NCBI GenBank assembly: GCA_003343625.1
Contig: QAKV01000017.1
Span: 1 to 31,635, forward strand
Direction: 5' to 3'
Length of the DNA stretch: 31,635 bases
Source: Clostridiales bacterium
GTDB taxonomy: Bacteria; Bacillota; Clostridia; Lachnospirales; Lachnospiraceae
Under the pieces are notes generated by a model. The model was not told the DNA's origin, made no database searches, and saw nothing but the letters and a program-made list of their open reading frames with translations. How positions within the stretch are numbered: the first letter of the stretch is position 1; every line of letters starts with the position of its first letter. The position numbers and the translations under genes are program-made. Positions 21,284-29,554 of the stretch are shown in pieces.

Positions 21284-23350
21284 ATGGATCAGAGAGCGAA
21301 AGACCGGCAGGAAGAACTGGAATGGCTGGATCACTGCCTGCGTATCATCCGAAGCAACATCATCCGCTACGAGCGGGAATTCGAATTAAAACACGCCCAG
21401 GTGCAGGAACTGTTCCGCTCTATTCAGGGCGGCAACGAAGAGCTGTATTCCCAGATGATGACCGCTGCCAGCCTGGAGGAACACGCGAAAAATTCCCTGC
21501 GCAAAAACCGGGCCGCGCTGGAGAAGCCGTATTTCGGCCGCATCGATTATACGGACTTAAAGGAGGAAAAAGAGGAGAGGATTTACATCGGCAAAAACGG
21601 CGTGTTCCGGAATCGGACCGACGTGCTCATCGCCGACTGGAGAGCGCCCATTTCCGGCGTCTATTACGAAAACGAGCTGGGGAAAGGCAGTTACGGCCTG
21701 CCCGATGAAAAGCCAATTCCCATCGATCTGCATCTGAAACGGACCTATGATATCGACGGGGGAAAGCTGAACGGTTTTTATGACAGCGATGTGGCTTCCA
21801 ACGATCAGCTGCTCGTACAGTATCTTTCCCGCAACAAAGACGCGGTGCTGGGGGAGATCATCGCCACGATTCAGAAGGAACAGGACGCTATCATCCGGGA
21901 AACTCCCTTCGCCAATCTGATCGTGCAGGGCGTGGCGGGCAGCGGGAAGACCACCGTAGCCATGCACCGGATTTCTTATCTCCTCTATAACTATAAAGAG
22001 CGTTTTGAATCTAACGAATTCTGCATTGTGGGCAGCAACGATCTGCTGCTCAACTACATCACCAGCGGTCTTCCGGAGTTGGATGTGCCGAATATCAAAC
22101 ATCTGCGCATGGATCAGCTTTTCGCCCGGCTATGCGAAAAGGACTGGGGTGCGAAATGCCGTTTTGCGGAATCGGACGACACCGCCTTCCTGCGCTGCAC
22201 CCTCCGCTATTTCCAGGAGCTGGAGCTGTTTCTGATGTATAAAAGGGAAGCGGCGGTGGACTGTTCCGCCTTAAACGATGACGAAATCGGCACCATCCTT
22301 TCGGCCGCCAACAATCAGACGCTGCTGCGGGAAAACCCGGCTTTCAGCATCAATCGCCTCCTCTCCACTCTGGACGATCGGGTAAAAACCCGGATCCGAT
22401 TCCTCATGAGCGGCCGGGAGAAGGAGGAAATCCAGGCCAAGCTGAAGCAGTATCATGGCCATTACAAAGCCATGCGCCCCAGACAAAACGCCTTACAGCT
22501 ATACGTGGAATTCTTCGCTTCCTGGACAAAGCGGCAGGCTTCTGCGGGCGCCGGAGGTTCCGTCACTTCCGAAAGGCTCGCCGCCCATCAGCAGCGCCTC
22601 GCCCGCCGGGAATACGACCTTTACGATATGGCCGCATTGGCCCTGATCCATTATCGGGTGGGACAGATGAAGCCCAACGAAGAATTCGGCCTGCTGTTTC
22701 TGGACGAGGCCCAGGATTTCGGCATCGGCGCTTACTATGTGCTCAAAACCCTGCTGCCCGCCGCCTACTTCACCATCATGGGGGACGTTTCCCAGAACAT
22801 CAACTACGAGACCGGCATGAACGACTGGTACGAACTGCAGAAGCTCTTTCTCACCGGCCCCAGGGACAGATTCCTGCTGCTGCAAAAGAGCTATCGAAAC
22901 ACCATCGAGATCTCCGAATACGCGGGCAAAATTCTGGAAAGGGCTTCTTCCGGACGCTACAAAATCACGCCCGTCATCCGCCATGGCCTGCCGGTACAGG
23001 AAAACCATTTCCGGGGCGAGGCGGAGCTTGTCGAATACACGGCTTCCCTGATGGAAGAAAACCGAAAGAAGGGCTTTCTCACTTCCGCCGTCATCTGTCC
23101 TTCCGAGACCGATGCGGACCGGGTGCGCGCCCTCCTCTCCGCGGATCTTTCCGTCAATGAAAAAGGATCTCAGGACTTTTCCGCCGGCCTTTCCGTCCTC
23201 CCCATCCGTCTGGTCAAAGGGCTGGAATTCGATACGGTGATCCTCTGGAATCCCGACCTGAAGGCCATGCTCTCCCGGCCCGATCAGGCCAAACTTCTGT
23301 ATGTGGCCGCCACCCGGGCCCTGCACGAGCTGCATGTGCTGACCTGCTGA
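21284..23350 (+). CDS. helD: RNA polymerase recycling helicase-like protein HelD
   Basis: This 688-residue UvrD/Rep-like superfamily 1 protein matches HelD, which removes stalled RNA polymerase from nucleic acid using ATP. A coiled-coil N-terminal arm (about 1-75) of the type that enters the polymerase secondary channel comes first. Walker A follows in QGVAGSGKTTVAMHR (about 215-229), Walker B in LLFLDEAQDFG (about 471-481), then GDVSQNI, LLQKSYRNT, LVKGLEFDTVIL and LLYVAATRALHEL. Length and layout are those of Bacillota HelD rather than a DNA repair helicase. AAGGGGG lies before the ATG. It stands alone, converging on the ABC permease genes. Confidence 0.93.
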   Translation: MDQRAKDRQEELEWLDHCLRIIRSNIIRYEREFELKHAQVQELFRSIQGGNEELYSQMMTAASLEEHAKNSLRKNRAALEKPYFGRIDYTDLKEEKEERIYIGKNGVFRNRTDVLIADWRAPISGVYYENELGKGSYGLPDEKPIPIDLHLKRTYDIDGGKLNGFYDSDVASNDQLLVQYLSRNKDAVLGEIIATIQKEQDAIIRETPFANLIVQGVAGSGKTTVAMHRISYLLYNYKERFESNEFCIVGSNDLLLNYITSGLPELDVPNIKHLRMDQLFARLCEKDWGAKCRFAESDDTAFLRCTLRYFQELELFLMYKREAAVDCSALNDDEIGTILSAANNQTLLRENPAFSINRLLSTLDDRVKTRIRFLMSGREKEEIQAKLKQYHGHYKAMRPRQNALQLYVEFFASWTKRQASAGAGGSVTSERLAAHQQRLARREYDLYDMAALALIHYRVGQMKPNEEFGLLFLDEAQDFGIGAYYVLKTLLPAAYFTIMGDVSQNINYETGMNDWYELQKLFLTGPRDRFLLLQKSYRNTIEISEYAGKILERASSGRYKITPVIRHGLPVQENHFRGEAELVEYTASLMEENRKKGFLTSAVICPSETDADRVRALLSADLSVNEKGSQDFSAGLSVLPIRLVKGLEFDTVILWNPDLKAMLSRPDQAKLLYVAATRALHELHVLTC

Positions 23351-23387
23351 CAGGGCGCTCACAGAGCGGGAAACGCCGTATAAGGCA

Positions 23388-24242
23388 TTATCCTTTTACC
23401 GCACCGGCCACGACCCCTTCGATGATATACTTCTGGCATACCAGGTAGAGGACGATGATGGGCACCACAGTGATGATGATACAGGCCATCATCGGGCCCA
23501 TCTGTACGCTGCCATATCCGCCCCTGAAATACTGAATCGCCATGGGAATCGTGCGGTACCGACGGATATCCAGCACCAGCGACGGCAGCAGATAGTCGTT
23601 CCATACCCACATAGTTTCCAGGATGCCCGTGGAAATCATGGTCGGTTTCAGGATCGGCATGACGACCCGAAAGAAGATCTGAAGCGGACTGCAGCCGTCG
23701 ATCATGGCCGCCTCTTCGATCTCCAGCGGCATGGAACGCATGAATCCCGCGAACATGAATACCGCCAGTCCGGCGCCGAAACCCAGATAAATAACGCAGA
23801 TGTTGAACGGATTATTGAGCTTTAAAGTGTCCGCCGTATTGGCCAGCGTGAACATGACCATCTGAAACGGGACGACCATGGAAAAGGCGCACAGATAGTA
23901 CATCGTGCGGGACAGCTTGCCGTCCACGCGGGAAATGTACCAGGCGCACATGGAGCAGCACAGCAGGATCAGCAGCACGGATGTGACCGTGATGACCAGG
24001 CTGTACCAGAAGGACGCCAGGAAATCCATCTCGCTGATGCCGTAGACGAAGTTTTCCAGGCTCGCAAACGTTTCTGCGTCCGGCAATTCGAAGATGCGGG
24101 TGGTTGTGATGGCGCGCTCGGTTTTCAGGGAGTTGAAGAGGATCAGCGCGATCGGATAAATATAAACCAGGCACAGCAGGGAGAGGGCCGCTGTCCAGAT
24201 CACATCCGTGCGGCGTTTTTTTCGTTTCATTGTCTGCTTCAT
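23388..24242 (-). CDS. Carbohydrate ABC transporter permease, MalG-like
   Basis: This 284-residue membrane permease has a basic N-terminus (MKQTMKRKKRRT), six hydrophobic segments and the cytoplasmic EAA motif EEAAMIDGCSPLQIFFRVVMPILKP, which docks the ATPase. The sequence type is that of the second permease of sugar uptake systems. The ATG at 24242 shares its A with the stop of the upstream permease (TGATG), and GAAGGAGGTG lies before it, so the two are translationally coupled. The open frame extends further 5' but only inside the neighbouring gene. It is the last gene of the operon; no ATPase follows. Confidence 0.93.
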   Translation of the reverse strand: MKQTMKRKKRRTDVIWTAALSLLCLVYIYPIALILFNSLKTERAITTTRIFELPDAETFASLENFVYGISEMDFLASFWYSLVITVTSVLLILLCCSMCAWYISRVDGKLSRTMYYLCAFSMVVPFQMVMFTLANTADTLKLNNPFNICVIYLGFGAGLAVFMFAGFMRSMPLEIEEAAMIDGCSPLQIFFRVVMPILKPTMISTGILETMWVWNDYLLPSLVLDIRRYRTIPMAIQYFRGGYGSVQMGPMMACIIITVVPIIVLYLVCQKYIIEGVVAGAVKG

Positions 24243-25093
24243 CACTGCTGCACCTCCTTCGAGCGGGTCGCGCGCAGCTGTATCAGGGCGATGGCTGCCA
24301 CGACGATAAAGAAAATAACGGCTTTCGCCTGGCCGATTCCCTTCCACTGAGGGCCGGAGCGGGCGTAAAACGTGTCGTAGATGTTCAGGGCCAGCATCTG
24401 CGAATCCTTACCCGGCAGGCCGTTGGTCAGGGAAAGGTTCTGATCGAACAGCTTGAACGAGTTGGTCAGCGTGAGGAAAAGGCAGATGGTAATGTTGGAC
24501 ATGACCATGGGGATCTTGATGCGCACCAGCGTCTGGAAATCCGTAGCCCCATCCACGCGCGCGGCTTCGATCAGGTCTATGGGAACGTTCTGGAGCCCGG
24601 CGATGTAAATGACCATCATATAACCGATCTGCTGCCAGCACATCAGGATGATAAGCCCCCAGAATCCGGCGGTGGCGTCCAGAGCCAGCAGGGGACGGTC
24701 GAGCAGGGCCAGGACGCCGTCCAGCAGCGTTTTCCAGATATAGCCCAGCACGATGCCGCCGATCAGATTCGGCATAAAAAATACGGTTCGAAACAGATTC
24801 GTGCCGCGCAGCTTGCGGGTCAACAGCAGGGCCAGGGCAAACGCGAACACATTGATGAGGGCCACCGATACGACGGTAAACGCCGCCGTAAAGAAAAACG
24901 CGTGGGTAAAGGTGTTGTCAATCCAGATATTCGCGTAGTTCTGCAGGCCGACGAAGCTGACGTTCTGCACCGTGGTAAAACGGCAGAAAGACAGATAGAC
25001 GCCCCATACAAAAGGCCACAGAAATCCGATGGCAAATGCCCCCAGCGTGGGCAGCACGAATATGGGCCAGAATTTGCGGATAGCTTTTTCCAT
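24242..25093 (-). CDS. Carbohydrate ABC transporter permease, MalF-like
   Basis: This 283-residue membrane permease is of the MalF/UgpA type found in sugar importers. It has six hydrophobic segments, starting with FWPIFVLPTLGAFAIGFLWPF, and the EAA loop EAARVDGATDFQTLVRIKIPM. It pairs with the MalG-like protein, whose gene overlaps it by one base, and receives substrate from the lipoprotein at 25228. A hairpin at 25141-25177 lies between it and the binding-protein gene. The sugar carried cannot be told from the sequence. Confidence 0.93.
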   Translation of the reverse strand: MEKAIRKFWPIFVLPTLGAFAIGFLWPFVWGVYLSFCRFTTVQNVSFVGLQNYANIWIDNTFTHAFFFTAAFTVVSVALINVFAFALALLLTRKLRGTNLFRTVFFMPNLIGGIVLGYIWKTLLDGVLALLDRPLLALDATAGFWGLIILMCWQQIGYMMVIYIAGLQNVPIDLIEAARVDGATDFQTLVRIKIPMVMSNITICLFLTLTNSFKLFDQNLSLTNGLPGKDSQMLALNIYDTFYARSGPQWKGIGQAKAVIFFIVVAAIALIQLRATRSKEVQQ

Positions 25094-25140
25094 AATCAGT
25101 TCGCTCCTTGATCAGCTTATTTCTCAACTGCTCCAAACGA

Positions 25141-25177
25141 ACGGGGAGGCAGGCCTACCCGGCCCCATCCTCCCCGT
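25141..25177 (-). terminator. Stem-loop between binding-protein and permease genes
   Basis: ACGGGGAGG (25141-25149) pairs with CCTCCCCGT (25169-25177). It follows the binding-protein stop codon by 50 bases. Such stems often protect the binding-protein mRNA or partly stop transcription, so that binding protein exceeds permease. There is no T-run, so stabilisation is likelier. Confidence 0.6.
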
Positions 25178-25227
25178 CACGCTGTCAGCATTTCATGAAA
25201 AGGTTGTTATGTAAGAACTCCGCCTCC

Positions 25228-26628
25228 TCAGCCTGCTGCGGCTGCGGAAAGCTGATACTCGGTCGCCCAGTTATCCACGAAAGCGGTCACGACGTCATCC
25301 CAGCTGCCGGTACCTGCCGCGTAAGCGGTCAGCGCGGATCCTACCATATTTTTCCAGTTTTCGGAGGGCATGGTGGAGAAGCACCAGTCTACAGGGGTCT
25401 TGCCCGCCGCGATATAAGCGTCCGCATCCTGAAGCAGGGGGTTGGAAGCTGCGAATTCATCGGTGAAGGTATCGAAAGGCGTCACGAAGCCCATTTCCTG
25501 GCTCATCGCCGCGCGGCCTTCATCGCTGGTGATCATCCAGGTCAGGAAATCGAGGGTTGCCTGAATATCTTCTTCGCTGGCATTCTTGTTCACGCACCAG
25601 TAGTTCTCGGAACCGGTGCAAAGGCCCTGGTTTTCCTCGCCTTCCGCTCCGATGTAGATGGGCAGCATCCCCAGGTTTTCGTCGCCCAGCGCTTCGATAT
25701 TCGCGTATTCCCACGTGCCGTTCTGATAGAAAACAGCTTCGCCGTTTACGAATTCAGCAGTAGCGTCGTTCGCGGTCTTGGTCGCCAATTCGGAAGGATC
25801 GCAGGTGGAGTCTGTGATGTAAAGGTCATAAATCTGTTTGTAATTGTCCAGATAGGTGCCCTTGATCGCCTCGGTGGAACCGATGCCGTCCTCCTTGTAC
25901 TCATAGTAGATCGGCAGGTTTGCCAGATGGGTCTTGAAACGCCAGTCGGAAGAAGCGTCCATACCTGCGGAGGTAAACGCGCCCTTCACGCCCAGTTCGT
26001 CCTTGCGCGCCTGAATATCGTCAGCCACAGCCTTGAGGGTATCGAAGCTGGTGATGTCGTCTGCAGTGTAGCCCGCCTTTTCCAGCAGGGCCTTGTTGTA
26101 GATGATGCCGTAAGTTTCGATTACGTATGCGATAGCGGGGACTTCTTCGCCGTCCTTTAAGCAGAAGGACTCATTGGTCAGATGGCTGTACAGCTCGGTG
26201 CCGGACAGATCATAGCAGTAATCCCTCCAGTTCGTCAGGCCGACGGGGCCGTTTACCTGGAACAGGGTGGGCGCTTCGCTCTTGGCCATCTCGCTCATCA
26301 GCTGAGTCTCATACTGGCCGGAAGCCGCAGTCACAACCGTAACCGGCACGCCGGTCTGTTCGGTATACAGCGCAGCCACATTCTGCCAGTCCTCATCCTG
26401 CTCGGGCTTGAAGTTCAAATAGTAAACCTGGCCCGAGGCGCCGTCCGCAGCAGGAGCTTCCTCCTGCGCAACTTCAGACTCCTGCGCAACGCTCTCCTCC
26501 TGTGCCGCCGGAGCGCTCTCCGCTGCATCGTCCGCGCTGTCCGCTGCAGGCTGTGCGGAACATCCCGCCAGCATACTCAGCGCCAGAACGGAAGCCGTCA
26601 ACAGGGAAACAACTTTTTTCGCTTTCAT
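25228..26628 (-). CDS. Extracellular sugar-binding lipoprotein of an ABC importer
   Basis: This 466-residue family 1 solute-binding protein is secreted and anchored by lipid. The signal MKAKKVVSLLTASVLALSML leads to the lipobox LAGC with Cys23. An acidic, Ala/Glu/Ser-rich linker (about 24-66) follows, then the binding fold (GQVYYLNFKPEQDEDWQNVA, AKSEAPTLFQVNG, WEYANIEAL). The start at 26628 is fixed by AGGAGGAAGAG and the signal peptide; the frame upstream is not signal-like. It leads the operon with two permeases. No ATPase, glycosidase or regulator is in the cluster, so a shared MsmK-type ATPase is probably used. Confidence 0.94.
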   Translation of the reverse strand: MKAKKVVSLLTASVLALSMLAGCSAQPAADSADDAAESAPAAQEESVAQESEVAQEEAPAADGASGQVYYLNFKPEQDEDWQNVAALYTEQTGVPVTVVTAASGQYETQLMSEMAKSEAPTLFQVNGPVGLTNWRDYCYDLSGTELYSHLTNESFCLKDGEEVPAIAYVIETYGIIYNKALLEKAGYTADDITSFDTLKAVADDIQARKDELGVKGAFTSAGMDASSDWRFKTHLANLPIYYEYKEDGIGSTEAIKGTYLDNYKQIYDLYITDSTCDPSELATKTANDATAEFVNGEAVFYQNGTWEYANIEALGDENLGMLPIYIGAEGEENQGLCTGSENYWCVNKNASEEDIQATLDFLTWMITSDEGRAAMSQEMGFVTPFDTFTDEFAASNPLLQDADAYIAAGKTPVDWCFSTMPSENWKNMVGSALTAYAAGTGSWDDVVTAFVDNWATEYQLSAAAAG

Positions 26629-26664
26629 AACTCTTCCTCCTGATTTCATTCCTTTTCCCTTTTT

Positions 26665-26694
26665 GGGAACTTTTCCCTTACGCTTTTTATTATA
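26665..26694 (-). promoter_or_regulatory. Promoter and leader repeat of the sugar transporter operon
   Basis: On the minus strand a consensus TATAAT (26694-26689) lies about 60 bases before the lipoprotein ATG; no good -35 is visible at the usual distance. The leader has GGGAA-CTT-TTCCC (26665-26677), a possible operator. Confidence 0.45.
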
Positions 26695-26940
26695 AATGTA
26701 CAAAGCAAAAGAGGAAATATCAACAATTTATGATCGATATCACTTTTTTATGAGGATTTTACGGCCGCGGCCACACAGCGCACCGTAACCCGGCTCTTCC
26801 CTCCTGCCGCGCGCGTCCGAGAAGATCACCCGATGACCGGGATTTCCCCTTCTTCCGGCACTTTAATTCCCGGTCAGCGGAAGAAGCGCTTCGAAAAATC
26901 CAAACAGGGAGTTTTTGCGCCCTGAAATAAGAGTTATCAA
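26695..26940. other. Intergenic stretch without a recognisable gene
   Basis: No convincing reading frame is present. TGACCGGGA (26834-26842) and TCCCGGTCA (26868-26876) form a 9-bp inverted repeat around 25 bases. The GC-rich part (26760-26890) could be decayed coding sequence, but I could not identify it. Confidence 0.5.
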
Positions 26941-27010
26941 AAGAAAGAGACAATCCCATAAAGAATTCAGACTTGAAAAAGCACGAATTCTCTGGGATTG
27001 CCTCTTTCTT
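26941..27010. repeat. Long imperfect hairpin downstream of proS
   Basis: The 18-base arm AAGAAAGAGACAATCCCA (26941-26958) pairs with 26993-27010 with one G-U-type mismatch. Inside it, GAATTC at 26963-26968 pairs with 26985-26990. It follows the proS stop codon by about 75 bases and ends with a T-rich arm, so it may be a terminator. The arm GGGATTGTCTCTTT also resembles insertion-sequence ends, so a minimal mobile repeat is an alternative. Confidence 0.55.
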
Positions 27011-27085
27011 TCATAGCAGGGTTAAAGATCGGTATTGACCGGCAGCCCCTTCAAGAGGGCTTCCCCGGCGCTGCTGTCCGGAAGT

Positions 27086-28516
27086 TTAATACGCTTTGCC
27101 CCAGTATACCATCTTCTTCGCGGGTTTCTGGCAGCAGACGCAGACGTCCGAAACCTCTTCCTGCTCGAACGGCATGCAACGGCTGGTAGCCGCAAATTTC
27201 TCCTTGATTTTGTCTTCGCATTCCTGGCAGCCGCACCACATGGCTTTCACGAAGCCCGGCCGGTGGGTGAGGATCTCTTCCATTTCGTCCATGGTGCGGG
27301 CCACATAGGTATGGGCATCCCGATGGGCGCGAGCCCGCTCCAGCATGTCTTTCTGGATCGTTTCCAAAAGCTGCCCGACCGTTTCTTCGATTTCGTCCAG
27401 GCCGCACTCGATCTTCTCTCTGGTATCCCGGCGGACCAGTACGCACTTGCCCGCTTCGATATCCTTCGGCCCGATCTCCACGCGCACCGGAATGCCGCGC
27501 ATCTCCGCCTCGGAGAACTTCCAGCCGGGACTCTTGTCCGTATCGTCCACCTTTACGCGGAAATCGGACAGGCGGTTTTTCAGCGCTTCCGCAGTCTCCA
27601 GCACCCCTTCTTTCCTCTGCTGGATCGGGATGATGACCACCTGGACGGGCGCCACTTTCGGAGGCAGCACGAGCCCGGAATTATCCCCGTGCACCATGAT
27701 GAGCCCGCCGATCATGCGGGTGCTCACGCCCCAGGACGTCTGATGCACGTATTTGAGCTTGTTGTCCCTGTCGGTGAACTGAATGCCGAAGGCTTTTGCG
27801 AACCCGTCCCCGAAGTTATGGCTGGTTCCGGATTGCAGCGCCTTTCCATCGTGCATCAGCGCTTCGATGGTATAAGTCGACTCCGCGCCCGCAAATTTTT
27901 CCTTCTCCGTCTTACGGCCCTTGATCACGGGGACCGCCAGCACCTGCTCGCAGAAGTCCGCGTACACGTTGAGCATCTGGATCGTGCGCTCTTCTGCCTC
28001 TTCCGCCGTCGCGTGAGCCGTATGGCCTTCCTGCCACAAAAATTCTCTGGAACGCAGGAACGGCCTGGTTTCCTTTTCCCATCTCACCACTGAGCACCAC
28101 TGGTTGTATACCCGGGGCAGATCCCGATAGGACTGGATATCGTCTTTATAAAAATCGCAGAACAGCGTCTCCGAAGTGGGCCTGACGCACAGGCGCTCCT
28201 GCAGGGGCTGAAGGCCGCCGTGAGTCACCCACGCGACTTCGGGCGCAAATCCCTCCACGTGGTCTTTCTCCTTCTGCAGAAGGCTTTCCGGAATGAACAT
28301 GGGCATGTATACGTTCTGCACGCCGTTCTCCTTGAAACGCTCGTCCAGCTGCTTCTGGATCAGCTCCCAGATCGCATAGCCCGCCGGTTTGATCGCCATA
28401 CATCCCTTTACGCTGGTGTAACCGATCAGCTCCGCCTTAATGACCACATCCGTATACCACTGGGCGAAATCCTCTTCCATGGACGTGATCTGTTCCACAA
28501 GTTTCTTTTCAGCCAT
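27086..28516 (-). CDS. proS: Prolyl-tRNA synthetase, archaeal/eukaryal-type
   Basis: This 476-residue class II synthetase attaches proline to tRNA-Pro. It has [15 protein letters not shown] (motif 2 start), [26 protein letters not shown] (motif 2), [14 protein letters not shown] and the motif 3 region [15 protein letters not shown]. It lacks the editing insert of long bacterial forms. The C-terminus has a cysteine zinc site (CGCQEC and CVCCQK) and ends WGKAY, as in the short ProS type 3 found in archaea, eukaryotes and some Clostridia. It is preceded by a T-box leader and a strong promoter. AAAGGAG precedes the ATG. Confidence 0.97.
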   Translation of the reverse strand: MAEKKLVEQITSMEEDFAQWYTDVVIKAELIGYTSVKGCMAIKPAGYAIWELIQKQLDERFKENGVQNVYMPMFIPESLLQKEKDHVEGFAPEVAWVTHGGLQPLQERLCVRPTSETLFCDFYKDDIQSYRDLPRVYNQWCSVVRWEKETRPFLRSREFLWQEGHTAHATAEEAEERTIQMLNVYADFCEQVLAVPVIKGRKTEKEKFAGAESTYTIEALMHDGKALQSGTSHNFGDGFAKAFGIQFTDRDNKLKYVHQTSWGVSTRMIGGLIMVHGDNSGLVLPPKVAPVQVVIIPIQQRKEGVLETAEALKNRLSDFRVKVDDTDKSPGWKFSEAEMRGIPVRVEIGPKDIEAGKCVLVRRDTREKIECGLDEIEETVGQLLETIQKDMLERARAHRDAHTYVARTMDEMEEILTHRPGFVKAMWCGCQECEDKIKEKFAATSRCMPFEQEEVSDVCVCCQKPAKKMVYWGKAY

Positions 28517-28570
28517 CTCTTTTCTCCTTTTCCTTTAACTCTTTTGACCCCGCTTTGCCGTCTTTTTTTA

Positions 28571-28599
28571 TACGACAGGAGCTGCAGTTTCCGATCGTA
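28571..28599. repeat. 29-nt dispersed palindrome, copy 3
   Basis: This is a more diverged copy with arms TACGACAGGAGCT and GTTTCCGATCGTA, again 29 bases in total. It lies between the T-box terminator T-run (A8 at 28601-28608 on the plus strand) and the proS ribosome binding site. It is thus inside the proS leader mRNA whenever the T-box reads through. Confidence 0.75.
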
Positions 28600-28600
28600 T

Positions 28601-28831
28601 AAAAAAAACGGACATCCAATCCCTCCTGGGACCGGATATCCGGCGGTACCACCCAAATTAGCGCCTCAGGCGCTCTCTTTCCTCCCCGTTAACGCCGGGA
28701 TACGCTGCTTTCTGGGCAGGACTCCGAGGGCCGGTTCGAAATGGAAAGCGCAGACGCCTCGCACCGCCGGCATCCTCTCTGGGCCGCTTCACCACTCCTA
28801 CTATTCCTCATCATCGTCACAACTCTTTTAT
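28601..28831 (-). promoter_or_regulatory. T-box leader of proS
   Basis: On the minus strand the leader begins GATGATGAGGAATAGTA, has an AGAGAG bulge region, and contains the T-box sequence TGGGTGGTACCGCCGG (28656-28641), which binds the uncharged tRNA end. The terminator stem CGGATATCC/GGATGTCCG (28610-28643) follows, then GTTTTTTTT. Uncharged tRNA-Pro would stabilise the antiterminator and allow proS expression. A CCC/CCU triplet (about 28727-28731) lies where the proline specifier is expected, but I have not proven its place in Stem I. Confidence 0.9.
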
Positions 28832-28838
28832 GCTATTG

Positions 28839-28867
28839 ATCTTATTGGATAATTCGGAATTTGTCAA
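28839..28867 (-). promoter_or_regulatory. proS promoter
   Basis: On the minus strand TTGACA (28867-28862) and TAAGAT (28844-28839) are 17 bases apart, directly upstream of the T-box leader. Confidence 0.8.
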
Positions 28868-28879
28868 CTGGTTTTGAGC

Positions 28880-28908
28880 TTGACTTTTCCTCCTCCTGTT
28901 GCTATATT
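28880..28908 (+). promoter_or_regulatory. Promoter of the flavin-binding protein gene
   Basis: TTGACT (28880-28885) and TATATT (28903-28908) are 17 bases apart. It is divergent from the proS promoter, with only 12 bases between the two -35 boxes. Confidence 0.75.
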
Positions 28909-28914
28909 GAAATG

Positions 28915-29013
28915 GAACTTGTCACCGGGTAACGCCTCGCTCATTCTGTCAGGTCTTGGAAAGGATGGGACGAAGGCGTATTTTTTTCAGACAGGAGGAA
29001 AAAGATTGCCGAT
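28915..29013 (+). promoter_or_regulatory. Structured leader with terminator-like hairpin
   Basis: ACGCCTCG (28932-28939) pairs with CGAAGGCGT (28971-28979) with one bulged A, and ATTTTTTTC follows at once, as in an intrinsic terminator inside a 5' leader. CTGTC (28946-28950) can instead pair with GACAG (28990-28994), next to AGGAGG. This suggests attenuation or a riboswitch-like device. I could not match it to a known class. Confidence 0.4.
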
Positions 29014-29025
29014 ATGGAGGGAATC

Positions 29026-29529
29026 ATGTTTCGTGAAATGAGGCGAAAGCGGCAGGAACTGCCCAAAGAGGACAGCATCGCCGTTCTGAGGCGGGGAACT
29101 TCCGGCGTCCTGGCGCTGGCCGGGGATGACGGCTACCCCTATGCCGTCCCCATCAGCTATGTATACGAAGAAGGGAAGCTCTATTTTCACTGCGCGAAAT
29201 CCGGGCATAAACTGGACGCGATTCGGCGAAATCCGAAGGCATCGTTTTGCGTGATCGATCAGGATCAGGTCATTCCGGAAGAATATACCAGTTACTTTCG
29301 GAGCGTTATCGCTTTTGGAACCATGCGGATCCTGGAAGACCAGGCGGAGAAGCTGGACGCCGTGGAGAAGCTGGCGCTCAAGTACGCGCCTTCCGACAGC
29401 GCCGCCGGCCGCCGTCAGGCCATCGACGATTTTGGGGAAGCGCTGTGCATGCTGGAGATGCGCATTGAGCATCTGACCGGAAAGGAAGCGAAGGAACTTG
29501 TCCAAAAAACGGATTCCCAGGCGGAGTGA
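29026..29529 (+). CDS. Pyridoxamine 5'-phosphate oxidase family protein, NimA-like
   Basis: This 167-residue protein has the split-barrel flavin-binding fold of small PPOX/NimA-like proteins. It opens MFREMRRKRQELP and continues with GTSGVLALAGDDGYPYAVPISYVYEEGKLYFHCAKSGHKL (seen as segments at about 26-65) and RNPKASFCVIDQD, the family core. It probably binds FMN or a related cofactor as a dimer; the substrate is unknown. Nitroimidazole resistance is a known activity of some relatives but is not implied here. The ATG at 29026 has GGAGGG at ideal spacing; an ATG at 29014 is too far from its ribosome binding site. Confidence 0.87.
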   Translation: MFREMRRKRQELPKEDSIAVLRRGTSGVLALAGDDGYPYAVPISYVYEEGKLYFHCAKSGHKLDAIRRNPKASFCVIDQDQVIPEEYTSYFRSVIAFGTMRILEDQAEKLDAVEKLALKYAPSDSAAGRRQAIDDFGEALCMLEMRIEHLTGKEAKELVQKTDSQAE

Positions 29530-29554
29530 TCAATCGGAAATCGGGAAAAAACGG

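Noticed and set aside
26759..26959. 66-codon minus-strand frame between the sugar operon and proS
   Set aside because: Low-complexity Arg/Ser/Gly composition, no ribosome binding site and no recognisable motif.
28921..28940. ZTP riboswitch-like string CCGGGTAACGCC in the leader
   Set aside because: Only a short resemblance exists; the rest of the conserved ZTP core and its spacing were not found.
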